Assembly: GCA_905220665.1 (NCBI GenBank) | Contig: CAJNAR010000155.1 | Location: 434,001-498,000 of the forward strand | Origin: Albugo candida | Lineage: Eukaryota; Oomycota; Peronosporomycetes; Albuginales; Albuginaceae | DNA length: 64,000 bases | Direction: 5' to 3' | Shown here: one piece after another, positions 1 to 15,171 of the stretch | Numbering within the stretch: position 1 is the first letter of the stretch | Layout: every line of letters starts with the position of its first letter | Program-made: the position numbers and the translations under genes | Notes under the pieces: generated by a model | Told to the model about the DNA's origin: nothing | Databases searched by the model: none | Seen by the model: only the letters and a program-made list of their open reading frames with translations

Positions 1-3000
1 ATATTATAGCTCGGGTTAACTAAACTTTTTATATTTAGTCTATCCATTTGTAATTAGTTCGAAATAGGTTTCACTGAATCGGTATGTATTGAGATAAAAG
101 TTTGTTGGAAAATGCGAGTTGGGTTTGCACAAGTAACTGGAAGCGCCAATTCATCGGGTTTCAACCATTACTCTAAACCAACGATAACGATCACGTTCTC
201 TAAACTCATCAGAAACATCAAGTCCTGTAATTGAGAATGTGATATTCAGGTTCAAGCTATTATTCATATCGGTTTTGAAGGATTTCGGTTACGTAGGAGT
301 TTTTGGATCGTAACTCAGTAGTGCGATTTCGCAGACACTGACAGCATTATGCTGAGAAAGCGCGTTCATCATGATTGTGGCAAATCAGAGAATGAGGCAT
401 TGTTGAGCACTAACGGCGACCTAAAGAGTCAGACGTGTGACTTTTCCGGGTAACAGTAGTGACTTGCAGCAGACATTGCACTTTCCAAATAATCTGCTGC
501 ACAAATGATATTGAAATATTTGCGTAATGGATCAAAACGATAATCCGAGAATATTTCATGTGATTTCTTCGTCGAAAAAAATAAATAAAATAAAAACATG
601 CTTGAAACGAGTGCAGAGTATCAAATATTATAGCTCGGGTTAACTAAACTTTTTATATTTAGTCTATCCATTTGTAATTAGTTCGAAATAGGTTTCACTG
701 AATCGGTATGTATTGAGATAAAAGTTTGTTGGAAAATGCGAGTTGGGTTTGCACAAGTAACTGGAAGCGCCAATTCATCGGGTTTCAACCATTACTCTAA
801 ACCAACGATAACGATCACGTTCTCTAAACTCATCAGAAACATCAAGTCCTGTAATTGAGAATGTGATATTCAGGTTCAAGCTATTATTCATATCGGTTTT
901 GAAGGATTTCGGTTACGTAGGAGTTTTTGGATCGTAACTCAGTAGTGCGATTTCGCAGACACTGACAGCATTATGCTGAGAAAGCGCGTTCATCATGATT
1001 GTGGCAAATCAGAGAATGAGGCATTGTTGAGCACTAAAGGCGACCTAAAGAGTCAGACGTGTGACTTTTCCGGGTAACAGTAGTGACTTGCAGCAGACAT
1101 TGCACTTTCCAAATAATCTGCTGCACAAATGATATTGAAATATTTGCGTAATGGATCAAAACGATAATCCGAGAATATTTCATGTGATTTCTTCGTCGAA
1201 AAAAATAAATAAAATAAAAACATGCTTGAAACGAGTGCAGAGTATCAAATATTATAGCTCGGGTTAACTAAACTTTTTATATTTAGTCTATCCATTTGTA
1301 ATTAGTTCGAAATAGGTTTCACTGAATCGGTATGTATTGAGATAAAAGTTTGTTGGAAAATGCGAGTTGGGTTTGCACAAGTAACTGGAAGCGCCAATTC
1401 ATCGGGTTTCAACCATTACTCTAAACCAACGATAACGATCACGTTCTCTAAACTCATCAGAAACATCAAGTCCTGTAATTGAGAATGTGATATTCAGGTT
1501 CAAGCTATTATTCATATCGGTTTTGAAGGATTTCGGTTACGTAGGAGTTTTTGGATCGTAACTCAGTAGTGCGATTTCGCAGACACTGACAGCATTATGC
1601 TGAGAAAGCGCGTTCATCATGATTGTGGCAAATCAGAGAATGAGGCATTGTTGAGCACTAAAGGCGACCTAAAGAGTCAGACGTGTGACTTTTCCGGGTA
1701 ACAGTAGTGACTTGCAGCAGACATTGCACTTTCCAAATAATCTGCTGCACAAATGATATTGAAATATTTGCGTAATGGATCAAAACGATAATCCGAGAAT
1801 ATTTCATGTGATTTCTTCGTCGAAAAAAATAAATAAAATAAAAACATGCTTGAAACGAGTGCAGAGTATCAAATATTATAGCTCGGGTTAACTAAACTTT
1901 TTATATTTAGTCTATCCATTTGTAATTAGTTCGAAATAGGTTTCACTGAATCGGTATGTATTGAGATAAAAGTTTGTTGGAAAATGCGAGTTGGGTTTGC
2001 ACAAGTAACTGGAAGCGCCAATTCATCGGGTTTCAACCATTACTCTAAACCAACGATAACGATCACGTTCTCTAAACTCATCAGAAACATCAAGTCCTGT
2101 AATTGAGAATGTGATATTCAGGTTCAAGCTATTATTCATATCGGTTTTGAAGGATTTCGGTTACGTAGGAGTTTTTGGATCGTAACTCAGTAGTGCGATT
2201 TCGCAGACACTGACAGCATTATGCTGAGAAAGCGCGTTCATCATGATTGTGGCAAATCAGAGAATGAGGCATTGTTGAGCACTAACGGCGACCTAAAGAG
2301 TCAGACGTGTGACTTTTCCGGGTAACAGTAGTGACTTGCAGCAGACATTGCACTTTCCAAATAATCTGCTGCACAAATGATATTGAAATATTTGCGTAAT
2401 GGATCAAAACGATAATCCGAGATATTTCATGTGATTTCTTCGTCGAAAAAAATAAATAAAATAAAAACATGCTTGAAACGAGTGCAGAGTATCAAATATT
2501 ATAGCTCGGGTTAACTAAACTTTTTATATTTAGTCTATCCATTTGTAATTAGTTCGAAATAGGTTTCACTGAATCGGTATGTATTGAGATAAAAGTTTGT
2601 TGGAAAATGCGAGTTGGGTTTGCACAAGTAACTGGAAGCGCCAATTCATCGGGTTTCAACCATTACTCTAAACCAACGATAACGATCACGTTCTCTAAAC
2701 TCATCAGAAACATCAAGTCCTGTAATTGAGAATGTGATATTCAGGTTCAAGCTATTATTCATATCGGTTTTGAAGGATTTCGGTTACGTAGGAGTTTTTG
2801 GATCGTAACTCAGTAGTGCGATTTCGCAGACACTGACAGCATTATGCTGAGAAAGCGCGTTCATCATGATTGTGGCAAATCAGAGAATGAGGCATTGTTG
2901 AGCACTAAAGGCGACCTAAAGAGTCAGACGTGTGACTTTTCCGGGTAACAGTAGTGACTTGCAGCAGACATTGCACTTTCCAAATAATCTGCTGCACAAA

Positions 3001-6000
3001 TGATATTGAAATATTTGCGTAATGGATCAAAACGATAATCCGAGAATATTTCATGTGATTTCTTCGTCGAAAAAAATAAATAAAATAAAAACATGCTTGA
3101 AACGAGTGCAGAGTATCAAATATTATAGCTCGGGTTAACTAAACTTTTTATATTTAGTCTATCCATTTGTAATTAGTTCGAAATAGGTTTCACTGAATCG
3201 GTATGTATTGAGATAAAAGTTTGTTGGAAAATGCGAGTTGGGTTTGCACAAGTAACTGGAAGCGCCAATTCATCGGGTTTCAACCATTACTCTAAACCAA
3301 CGATAACGATCACGTTCTCTAAACTCATCAGAAACATCAAGTCCTGTAATTGAGAATGTGATATTCAGGTTCAAGCTATTATTCATATCGGTTTTGAAGG
3401 ATTTCGGTTACGTAGGAGTTTTTGGATCGTAACTCAGTAGTGCGATTTCGCAGACACTGACAGCATTATGCTGAGAAAGCGCGTTCATCATGATTGTGGC
3501 AAATCAGAGAATGAGGCATTGTTGAGCACTAAAGGCGACCTAAAGAGTCAGACGTGTGACTTTTCCGGGTAACAGTAGTGACTTGCAGCAGACATTGCAC
3601 TTTCCAAATAATCTGCTGCACAAATGATATTGAAATATTTGCGTAATGGATCAAAACGATAATCCGAGAATATTTCATGTGATTTCTTCGTCGAAAAAAA
3701 TAAATAAAATAAAAACATGCTTGAAACGAGTGCAGAGTATCAAATATTATAGCTCGGGTTAACTAAACTTTTTATATTTAGTCTATCCATTTGTAATTAG
3801 TTCGAAATAGGTTTCACTGAATCGGTATGTATTGAGATAAAAGTTTGTTGGAAAATGCGAGTTGGGTTTGCACAAGTAACTGGAAGCGCCAATTCATCGG
3901 GTTTCAACCATTACTCTAAACCAACGATAACGATCACGTTCTCTAAACTCATCAGAAACATCAAGTCCTGTAATTGAGAATGTGATATTCAGGTTCAAGC
4001 TATTATTCATATCGGTTTTGAAGGATTTCGGTTACGTAGGAGTTTTTGGATCGTAACTCAGTAGTGCGATTTCGCAGACACTGACAGCATTATGCTGAGA
4101 AAGCGCGTTCATCATGATTGTGGCAAATCAGAGAATGAGGCATTGTTGAGCACTAACGGCGACCTAAAGAGTCAGACGTGTGACTTTTCCGGGTAACAGT
4201 AGTGACTTGCAGCAGACATTGCACTTTCCAAATAATCTGCTGCACAAATGATATTGAAATATTTGCGTAATGGATCAAAACGATAATCCGAGAATATTTC
4301 ATGTGATTTCTTCGTCGAAAAAAATAAATAAAATAAAAACATGCTTGAAACGAGTGCAGAGTATCAAATATTATAGCTCGGGTTAACTAAACTTTTTATA
4401 TTTAGTCTATCCATTTGTAATTAGTTCGAAATAGGTTTCACTGAATCGGTATGTATTGAGATAAAAGTTTGTTGGAAAATGCGAGTTGGGTTTGCACAAG
4501 TAACTGGAAGCGCCAATTCATCGGGTTTCAACCATTACTCTAAACCAACGATAACGATCACGTTCTCTAAACTCATCAGAAACATCAAGTCCTGTAATTG
4601 AGAATGTGATATTCAGGTTCAAGCTATTATTCATATCGGTTTTGAAGGATTTCGGTTACGTAGGAGTTTTTGGATCGTAACTCAGTAGTGCGATTTCGCA
4701 GACACTGACAGCATTATGCTGAGAAAGCGCGTTCATCATGATTGTGGCAAATCAGAGAATGAGGCATTGTTGAGCACTAAAGGCGACCTAAAGAGTCAGA
4801 CGTGTGACTTTTCCGGGTAACAGTAGTGACTTGCAGCAGACATTGCACTTTCCAAATAATCTGCTGCACAAATGATATTGAAATATTTGCGTAATGGATC
4901 AAAACGATAATCCGAGAATATTTCATGTGATTTCTTCGTCGAAAAAAATAAATAAAATAAAAACATGCTTGAAACGAGTGCAGAGTATCAAATATTATAG
5001 CTCGGGTTAACTAAACTTTTTATATTTAGTCTATCCATTTGTAATTAGTTCGAAATAGGTTTCACTGAATCGGTATGTATTGAGATAAAAGTTTGTTGGA
5101 AAATGCGAGTTGGGTTTGCACAAGTAACTGGAAGCGCCAATTCATCGGGTTTCAACCATTACTCTAAACCAACGATAACGATCACGTTCTCTAAACTCAT
5201 CAGAAACATCAAGTCCTGTAATTGAGAATGTGATATTCAGGTTCAAGCTATTATTCATATCGGTTTTGAAGGATTTCGGTTACGTAGGAGTTTTTGGATC
5301 GTAACTCAGTAGTGCGATTTCGCAGACACTGACAGCATTATGCTGAGAAAGCGCGTTCATCATGATTGTGGCAAATCAGAGAATGAGGCATTGTTGAGCA
5401 CTAACGGCGACCTAAAGAGTCAGACGTGTGACTTTTCCGGGTAACAGTAGTGACTTGCAGCAGACATTGCACTTTCCAAATAATCTGCTGCACAAATGAT
5501 ATTGAAATATTTGCGTAATGGATCAAAACGATAATCCGAGATATTTCATGTGATTTCTTCGTCGAAAAAAATAAATAAAATAAAAACATGCTTGAAACGA
5601 GTGCAGAGTATCAAATATTATAGCTCGGGTTAACTAAACTTTTTATATTTAGTCTATCCATTTGTAATTAGTTCGAAATAGGTTTCACTGAATCGGTATG
5701 TATTGAGATAAAAGTTTGTTGGAAAATGCGAGTTGGGTTTGCACAAGTAACTGGAAGCGCCAATTCATCGGGTTTCAACCATTACTCTAAACCAACGATA
5801 ACGATCACGTTCTCTAAACTCATCAGAAACATCAAGTCCTGTAATTGAGAATGTGATATTCAGGTTCAAGCTATTATTCATATCGGTTTTGAAGGATTTC
5901 GGTTACGTAGGAGTTTTTGGATCGTAACTCAGTAGTGCGATTTCGCAGACACTGACAGCATTATGCTGAGAAAGCGCGTTCATCATGATTGTGGCAAATC

Positions 6001-9000
6001 AGAGAATGAGGCATTGTTGAGCACTAAAGGCGACCTAAAGAGTCAGACGTGTGACTTTTCCGGGTAACAGTAGTGACTTGCAGCAGACATTGCACTTTCC
6101 AAATAATCTGCTGCACAAATGATATTGAAATATTTGCGTAATGGATCAAAACGATAATCCGAGAATATTTCATGTGATTTCTTCGTCGAAAAAAATAAAT
6201 AAAATAAAAACATGCTTGAAACGAGTGCAGAGTATCAAATATTATAGCTCGGGTTAACTAAACTTTTTATATTTAGTCTATCCATTTGTAATTAGTTCGA
6301 AATAGGTTTCACTGAATCGGTATGTATTGAGATAAAAGTTTGTTGGAAAATGCGAGTTGGGTTTGCACAAGTAACTGGAAGCGCCAATTCATCGGGTTTC
6401 AACCATTACTCTAAACCAACGATAACGATCACGTTCTCTAAACTCATCAGAAACATCAAGTCCTGTAATTGAGAATGTGATATTCAGGTTCAAGCTATTA
6501 TTCATATCGGTTTTGAAGGATTTCGGTTACGTAGGAGTTTTTGGATCGTAACTCAGTAGTGCGATTTCGCAGACACTGACAGCATTATGCTGAGAAAGCG
6601 CGTTCATCATGATTGTGGCAAATCAGAGAATGAGGCATTGTTGAGCACTAAAGGCGACCTAAAGAGTCAGACGTGTGACTTTTCCGGGTAACAGTAGTGA
6701 CTTGCAGCAGACATTGCACTTTCCAAATAATCTGCTGCACAAATGATATTGAAATATTTGCGTAATGGATCAAAACGATAATCCGAGATATTTCATGTGA
6801 TTTCTTCGTCGAAAAAAATAAATAAAATAAAAACATGCTTGAAACGAGTGCAGAGTATCAAATATTATAGCTCGGGTTAACTAAACTTTTTATATTTAGT
6901 CTATCCATTTGTAATTAGTTCGAAATAGGTTTCACTGAATCGGTATGTATTGAGATAAAAGTTTGTTGGAAAATGCGAGTTGGGTTTGCACAAGTAACTG
7001 GAAGCGCCAATTCATCGGGTTTCAACCATTACTCTAAACCAACGATAACGATCACGTTCTCTAAACTCATCAGAAACATCAAGTCCTGTAATTGAGAATG
7101 TGATATTCAGGTTCAAGCTATTATTCATATCGGTTTTGAAGGATTTCGGTTACGTAGGAGTTTTTGGATCGTAACTCAGTAGTGCGATTTCGCAGACACT
7201 GACAGCATTATGCTGAGAAAGCGCGTTCATCATGATTGTGGCAAATCAGAGAATGAGGCATTGTTGAGCACTAAAGGCGACCTAAAGAGTCAGACGTGTG
7301 ACTTTTCCGGGTAACAGTAGTGACTTGCAGCAGACATTGCACTTTCCAAATAATCTGCTGCACAAATGATATTGAAATATTTGCGTAATGGATCAAAACG
7401 ATAATCCGAGAATATTTCATGTGATTTCTTCGTCGAAAAAAATAAATAAAATAAAAACATGCTTGAAACGAGTGCAGAGTATCAAATATTATAGCTCGGG
7501 TTAACTAAACTTTTTATATTTAGTCTATCCATTTGTAATTAGTTCGAAATAGGTTTCACTGAATCGGTATGTATTGAGATAAAAGTTTGTTGGAAAATGC
7601 GAGTTGGGTTTGCACAAGTAACTGGAAGCGCCAATTCATCGGGTTTCAACCATTACTCTAAACCAACGATAACGATCACGTTCTCTAAACTCATCAGAAA
7701 CATCAAGTCCTGTAATTGAGAATGTGATATTCAGGTTCAAGCTATTATTCATATCGGTTTTGAAGGATTTCGGTTACGTAGGAGTTTTTGGATCGTAACT
7801 CAGTAGTGCGATTTCGCAGACACTGACAGCATTATGCTGAGAAAGCGCGTTCATCATGATTGTGGCAAATCAGAGAATGAGGCATTGTTGAGCACTAAAG
7901 GCGACCTAAAGAGTCAGACGTGTGACTTTTCCGGGTAACAGTAGTGACTTGCAGCAGACATTGCACTTTCCAAATAATCTGCTGCACAAATGATATTGAA
8001 ATATTTGCGTAATGGATCAAAACGATAATCCGAGAATATTTCATGTGATTTCTTCGTCGAAAAAAATAAATAAAATAAAAACATGCTTGAAACGAGTGCA
8101 GAGTATCAAATATTATAGCTCGGGTTAACTAAACTTTTTATATTTAGTCTATCCATTTGTAATTAGTTCGAAATAGGTTTCACTGAATCGGTATGTATTG
8201 AGATAAAAGTTTGTTGGAAAATGCGAGTTGGGTTTGCACAAGTAACTGGAAGCGCCAATTCATCGGGTTTCAACCATTACTCTAAACCAACGATAACGAT
8301 CACGTTCTCTAAACTCATCAGAAACATCAAGTCCTGTAATTGAGAATGTGATATTCAGGTTCAAGCTATTATTCATATCGGTTTTGAAGGATTTCGGTTA
8401 CGTAGGAGTTTTTGGATCGTAACTCAGTAGTGCGATTTCGCAGACACTGACAGCATTATGCTGAGAAAGCGCGTTCATCATGATTGTGGCAAATCAGAGA
8501 ATGAGGCATTGTTGAGCACTAACGGCGACCTAAAGAGTCAGACGTGTGACTTTTCCGGGTAACAGTAGTGACTTGCAGCAGACATTGCACTTTCCAAATA
8601 ATCTGCTGCACAAATGATATTGAAATATTTGCGTAATGGATCAAAACGATAATCCGAGAATATTTCATGTGATTTCTTCGTCGAAAAAAATAAATAAAAT
8701 AAAAACATGCTTGAAACGAGTGCAGAGTATCAAATATTATAGCTCGGGTTAACTAAACTTTTTATATTTAGTCTATCCATTTGTAATTAGTTCGAAATAG
8801 GTTTCACTGAATCGGTATGTATTGAGATAAAAGTTTGTTGGAAAATGCGAGTTGGGTTTGCACAAGTAACTGGAAGCGCCAATTCATCGGGTTTCAACCA
8901 TTACTCTAAACCAACGATAACGATCACGTTCTCTAAACTCATCAGAAACATCAAGTCCTGTAATTGAGAATGTGATATTCAGGTTCAAGCTATTATTCAT

Positions 9001-12000
9001 ATCGGTTTTGAAGGATTTCGGTTACGTAGGAGTTTTTGGATCGTAACTCAGTAGTGCGATTTCGCAGACACTGACAGCATTATGCTGAGAAAGCGCGTTC
9101 ATCATGATTGTGGCAAATCAGAGAATGAGGCATTGTTGAGCACTAAAGGCGACCTAAAGAGTCAGACGTGTGACTTTTCCGGGTAACAGTAGTGACTTGC
9201 AGCAGACATTGCACTTTCCAAATAATCTGCTGCACAAATGATATTGAAATATTTGCGTAATGGATCAAAACGATAATCCGAGAATATTTCATGTGATTTC
9301 TTCGTCGAAAAAAATAAATAAAATAAAAACATGCTTGAAACGAGTGCAGAGTATCAAATATTATAGCTCGGGTTAACTAAACTTTTTATATTTAGTCTAT
9401 CCATTTGTAATTAGTTCGAAATAGGTTTCACTGAATCGGTATGTATTGAGATAAAAGTTTGTTGGAAAATGCGAGTTGGGTTTGCACAAGTAACTGGAAG
9501 CGCCAATTCATCGGGTTTCAACCATTACTCTAAACCAACGATAACGATCACGTTCTCTAAACTCATCAGAAACATCAAGTCCTGTAATTGAGAATGTGAT
9601 ATTCAGGTTCAAGCTATTATTCATATCGGTTTTGAAGGATTTCGGTTACGTAGGAGTTTTTGGATCGTAACTCAGTAGTGCGATTTCGCAGACACTGACA
9701 GCATTATGCTGAGAAAGCGCGTTCATCATGATTGTGGCAAATCAGAGAATGAGGCATTGTTGAGCACTAACGGCGACCTAAAGAGTCAGACGTGTGACTT
9801 TTCCGGGTAACAGTAGTGACTTGCAGCAGACATTGCACTTTCCAAATAATCTGCTGCACAAATGATATTGAAATATTTGCGTAATGGATCAAAACGATAA
9901 TCCGAGATATTTCATGTGATTTCTTCGTCGAAAAAAATAAATAAAATAAAAACATGCTTGAAACGAGTGCAGAGTATCAAATATTATAGCTCGGGTTAAC
10001 TAAACTTTTTATATTTAGTCTATCCATTTGTAATTAGTTCGAAATAGGTTTCACTGAATCGGTATGTATTGAGATAAAAGTTTGTTGGAAAATGCGAGTT
10101 GGGTTTGCACAAGTAACTGGAAGCGCCAATTCATCGGGTTTCAACCATTACTCTAAACCAACGATAACGATCACGTTCTCTAAACTCATCAGAAACATCA
10201 AGTCCTGTAATTGAGAATGTGATATTCAGGTTCAAGCTATTATTCATATCGGTTTTGAAGGATTTCGGTTACGTAGGAGTTTTTGGATCGTAACTCAGTA
10301 GTGCGATTTCGCAGACACTGACAGCATTATGCTGAGAAAGCGCGTTCATCATGATTGTGGCAAATCAGAGAATGAGGCATTGTTGAGCACTAACGGCGAC
10401 CTAAAGAGTCAGACGTGTGACTTTTCCGGGTAACAGTAGTGACTTGCAGCAGACATTGCACTTTCCAAATAATCTGCTGCACAAATGATATTGAAATATT
10501 TGCGTAATGGATCAAAACGATAATCCGAGAATATTTCATGTGATTTCTTCGTCGAAAAAAATAAATAAAATAAAAACATGCTTGAAACGAGTGCAGAGTA
10601 TCAAATATTATAGCTCGGGTTAACTAAACTTTTTATATTTAGTCTATCCATTTGTAATTAGTTCGAAATAGGTTTCACTGAATCGGTATGTATTGAGATA
10701 AAAGTTTGTTGGAAAATGCGAGTTGGGTTTGCACAAGTAACTGGAAGCGCCAATTCATCGGGTTTCAACCATTACTCTAAACCAACGATAACGATCACGT
10801 TCTCTAAACTCATCAGAAACATCAAGTCCTGTAATTGAGAATGTGATATTCAGGTTCAAGCTATTATTCATATCGGTTTTGAAGGATTTCGGTTACGTAG
10901 GAGTTTTTGGATCGTAACTCAGTAGTGCGATTTCGCAGACACTGACAGCATTATGCTGAGAAAGCGCGTTCATCATGATTGTGGCAAATCAGAGAATGAG
11001 GCATTGTTGAGCACTAAAGGCGACCTAAAGAGTCAGACGTGTGACTTTTCCGGGTAACAGTAGTGACTTGCAGCAGACATTGCACTTTCCAAATAATCTG
11101 CTGCACAAATGATATTGAAATATTTGCGTAATGGATCAAAACGATAATCCGAGATATTTCATGTGATTTCTTCGTCGAAAAAAATAAATAAAATAAAAAC
11201 ATGCTTGAAACGAGTGCAGAGTATCAAATATTATAGCTCGGGTTAACTAAACTTTTTATATTTAGTCTATCCATTTGTAATTAGTTCGAAATAGGTTTCA
11301 CTGAATCGGTATGTATTGAGATAAAAGTTTGTTGGAAAATGCGAGTTGGGTTTGCACAAGTAACTGGAAGCGCCAATTCATCGGGTTTCAACCATTACTC
11401 TAAACCAACGATAACGATCACGTTCTCTAAACTCATCAGAAACATCAAGTCCTGTAATTGAGAATGTGATATTCAGGTTCAAGCTATTATTCATATCGGT
11501 TTTGAAGGATTTCGGTTACGTAGGAGTTTTTGGATCGTAACTCAGTAGTGCGATTTCGCAGACACTGACAGCATTATGCTGAGAAAGCGCGTTCATCATG
11601 ATTGTGGCAAATCAGAGAATGAGGCATTGTTGAGCACTAACGGCGACCTAAAGAGTCAGACGTGTGACTTTTCCGGGTAACAGTAGTGACTTGCAGCAGA
11701 CATTGCACTTTCCAAATAATCTGCTGCACAAATGATATTGAAATATTTGCGTAATGGATCAAAACGATAATCCGAGAATATTTCATGTGATTTCTTCGTC
11801 GAAAAAAATAAATAAAATAAAAACATGCTTGAAACGAGTGCAGAGTATCAAATATTATAGCTCGGGTTAACTAAACTTTTTATATTTAGTCTATCCATTT
11901 GTAATTAGTTCGAAATAGGTTTCACTGAATCGGTATGTATTGAGATAAAAGTTTGTTGGAAAATGCGAGTTGGGTTTGCACAAGTAACTGGAAGCGCCAA

Positions 12001-12475
12001 TTCATCGGGTTTCAACCATTACTCTAAACCAACGATAACGATCACGTTCTCTAAACTCATCAGAAACATCAAGTCCTGTAATTGAGAATGTGATATTCAG
12101 GTTCAAGCTATTATTCATATCGGTTTTGAAGGATTTCGGTTACGTAGGAGTTTTTGGATCGTAACTCAGTAGTGCGATTTCGCAGACACTGACAGCATTA
12201 TGCTGAGAAAGCGCGTTCATCATGATTGTGGCAAATCAGAGAATGAGGCATTGTTGAGCACTAAAGGCGACCTAAAGAGTCAGACGTGTGACTTTTCCGG
12301 GTAACAGTAGTGACTTGCAGCAGACATTGCACTTTCCAAATAATCTGCTGCACAAATGATATTGAAATATTTGCGTAATGGATCAAAACGATAATCCGAG
12401 AATATTTCATGTGATTTCTTCGTCGAAAAAAATAAATAAAATAAAAACATGCTTGAAACGAGTGCAGAGTATCAA
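1..12475. repeat. Homogenised satellite core (units 1-20) with 7-mer higher-order pattern
   Basis: Twenty units are nearly identical and I see only two variable sites. One is A or C in 'cactaa(a/c)ggcg'. The other is a one-base deletion turning 'gagaatattt' into 'gagatattt'. The deletion variant occurs in units 4, 9, 11, 16 and 18, so it recurs seven units later (4 to 11 to 18, and 9 to 16). The repeat distance is 4366 bp, for example 1873 to 6239 and 4992 to 9358. The A/C site follows the same 7-unit rhythm over units 7-20 except at units 17 and 19, and units 1-3 fit less well. This resembles a higher-order repeat made by unequal exchange. Confidence 0.75.
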
Positions 12476-13097
12476 ATATTATAGCTCGGGTTAACTAAAC
12501 TTTTTATATTTAGTCTATCCATTTGTAATTAGTTCGAAATAGGTTTCACTGAATCGGTATGTATTGAGATAAAAGTTTGTTGGAAAATGCGAGTTGGGTT
12601 TGCACAAGTAACTGGAAGCGCCAATTCATCGGGTTTCAACCATTACTCTAAACCAACGATAACGATCACGTTCTCTAAACTCATCAGAAACATCAAGTCC
12701 TGTAATTGAGAATGTGATATTCAGGTTCAAGCTATTATTCATATCGGTTTTGAAGGATTTCGGTTACGTAGGCGTTTTTGGATCGTAACTCAGTAGTGCG
12801 ATTTCGCAGACACTGACAGCATTATGCTGAGAAAGCGCGTTCATCATGATTGTGGCAAATCAAGAATGAGGCATTGTTGAGCACTAAAGGCGACCTAAAG
12901 AGTCAGACGTGTGACTTTTCCGGGTAACAGTAGTGACTTGCAGCAGACATTGCACTTTCCAAATAATCTGCTGCACAAATGATATTGAAATATTTGCGTA
13001 ATGGATTAAAACGATAATCCGAGAATATTTCATGTGATTTCTTCGTCGAAAAAAAAATAAAATAAAAAACATGCTTGAAACGAGTGCAGAGTATCAA

Positions 13098-13402
13098 ATA
13101 TTATAGCTCGGGTTAACTAAACTTTTTATATTTAGTCTATCATTTGTAATTAGTTCGAAATAGGTTTCACTGAATCGGTATGTATTGAGATAAAAGTTTG
13201 TTGGAAATGCGAGTTGGGTTTGCACAAGTTACTGGAAGCGCCAATTCATCGTGGTTGCAACCATTACTCTAAACCAACGATAACGATCACGTTCTCTAAA
13301 CTCATCAGAAACATCAAGTCCTGTAATTGAGAATGTGATATTCAGGTTCAAGCTATTATTCATATCGGTTTTGAAGGATTTCGGTTACGTAGGAGTTATC
13401 AA
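13098..13402. repeat. Truncated monomer (305 bp)
   Basis: This unit runs from its normal start to 'ggttacgtaggagt', then jumps to 'tatcaaatattatag', the start of the next unit. About 318 bp of monomer are missing. The four bases 'gagt' occur at both deletion ends ('taggagtttt' and 'gcagagtatc'), so microhomology-mediated or slipped-strand loss is likely. Confidence 0.9.
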
Positions 13403-14025
13403 ATATTATAGCTCGGGTTAACTAAACTTTTTATATTTAGTCTATCCATTTGTAATTAGTTCGAAATAGGTTTCACTGAATCGGTATGTATTGAGATAAA
13501 AGTTTGTTGGAAAATGCGAGTTGGGTTTGCACAAGTAACTGGAAGCGCCAATTCATCGGGTTTCAACCATTACTCTAAACCAACGATAACGATCACGTTC
13601 TCTAAACTCATCAGAAACATCAAGTCCTGTAATTGAGAATGTGATATTCAGGTTCAAGCTATTATTCATATCGGTTTTGAAGGATTTCGGTTACGTAGGA
13701 GTTTTTGGATCGTAACTCAGTAGTGCGATTTCGCAGACACTGACAGCATTATGCTGAGAAAGCGCGTTCATCATGATTGTGGCAAATCAGAGAATGAGGC
13801 ATTGTTGAGCACTAACGGCGACCTAAAGAGTCAGACGTGTGACTTTTCCGGGTAACAGTAGTGACTTGCAGCAGACATTGCACTTTCCAAATAATCTGCT
13901 GCACAAATGATATTGAAATATTTGCGTAATGGATCAAAACGATAATCCGAGAATATTTCATGTGATTTCTTCGTCGAAAAAAATAAATAAAATAAAAACT
14001 GCTTGAAACGAGTGCAGAGTATCAA

Positions 14026-15171
14026 ATATTATAGCTCGGGTTAACTAAACTTTTTATATTTAGTCTATTCATTTGTAATTAGTTCGAAATAGGTTTCACT
14101 GAATCGGTATGTATTGAGATAAAAGTTTGTTGGAAAATGCGAGTTGGGTTTGCACAAGTAACTGGAAGCGCCAATTCATCGGGTTTCAACCATTACTCTA
14201 AACCAACGATAACGATCACGTTCTCTAAACTCATCAGAAACATCAAGTCCTGTAATTGAGAATGTGATATTCAGGTTCAAGCTATTATTCATATCGGTTT
14301 TGAAGGATTTCGGTTACGTAGGAGTTTTGGATCGTAACTCAGTAGTGCGATTTCGCAGACACTGACAGCATTATGCTGAGAAAGCGCGTTCATCATGATT
14401 GTGGCAAATCAGAGAATGAGGCATTATTCAGCACTAACGGGACCTAAAGAGTCAGACGTGTGACTTTCCGGTAACAGTAGTGACTTGCAGCAGACATTGC
14501 ACTTTCCAAATAATCTGCTGCACAAATGATATTGAAATATTGCGTAATGGATCAAACGATATTCCGAGAATATTTCACGTGATTTCTTTCGTCGAAAAAA
14601 TAAATAGTTCGAAATAGGTTTCACTGAATCGGTATGTATTGAGATAAAAGTTTGTTGGAAAATGCGAGTTGGGTTTGCACAAGTAACTGGAAGCGCCAAT
14701 TCATCGTTTCAACCATTACTCTAAACCAACGATAACGATCACGTTCTCTAAACTCATCAGAAACATCAAGTCCTGTAATTGAGAATGTGATATTCAGGTT
14801 CAAGCTATTATTCATATCGGTTTTGAAGGATTTCGGTTACGTAGGAGTTTTTGGATCGTAACTCAGTAGTGCGATTTCGCGGACACTGACAGCATTATGC
14901 TGAGAAAGCGCGTTCATCATGATTGTGGCAAATCAGAGAATGAGGCATTGTTGAGCACTAAAGGCGACCTAAAGAGTCAGACGTGTGACTTTTCCGGGTA
15001 ACAGTAGTGACTTGCAGCAGACATTGCACTTTCCAAATAATCTGCTGCACAAATGATATTGAAATATTTGCGTAATGGATCAAAACGATAATCCGAGAAT
15101 ATTTCATGTGATTTCTTCGTCGAAAAAATAAATAAAATAAAAACATGCTTGAAACGAGTGCAGAGTATCAA
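14026..15171. repeat. Two monomers fused by a junction deletion
   Basis: One unit starts at 14026 and breaks at about 14605 inside its A-rich tract. There 'aaaaaataaatag' runs straight into 'ttcgaaataggtttcac', the interior of the next monomer. The end of one unit and roughly the first 50 bases of the next are missing. Several extra indels nearby, such as 'tgactttccggtaac', make this one of the most decayed spots in the array. Confidence 0.85.
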
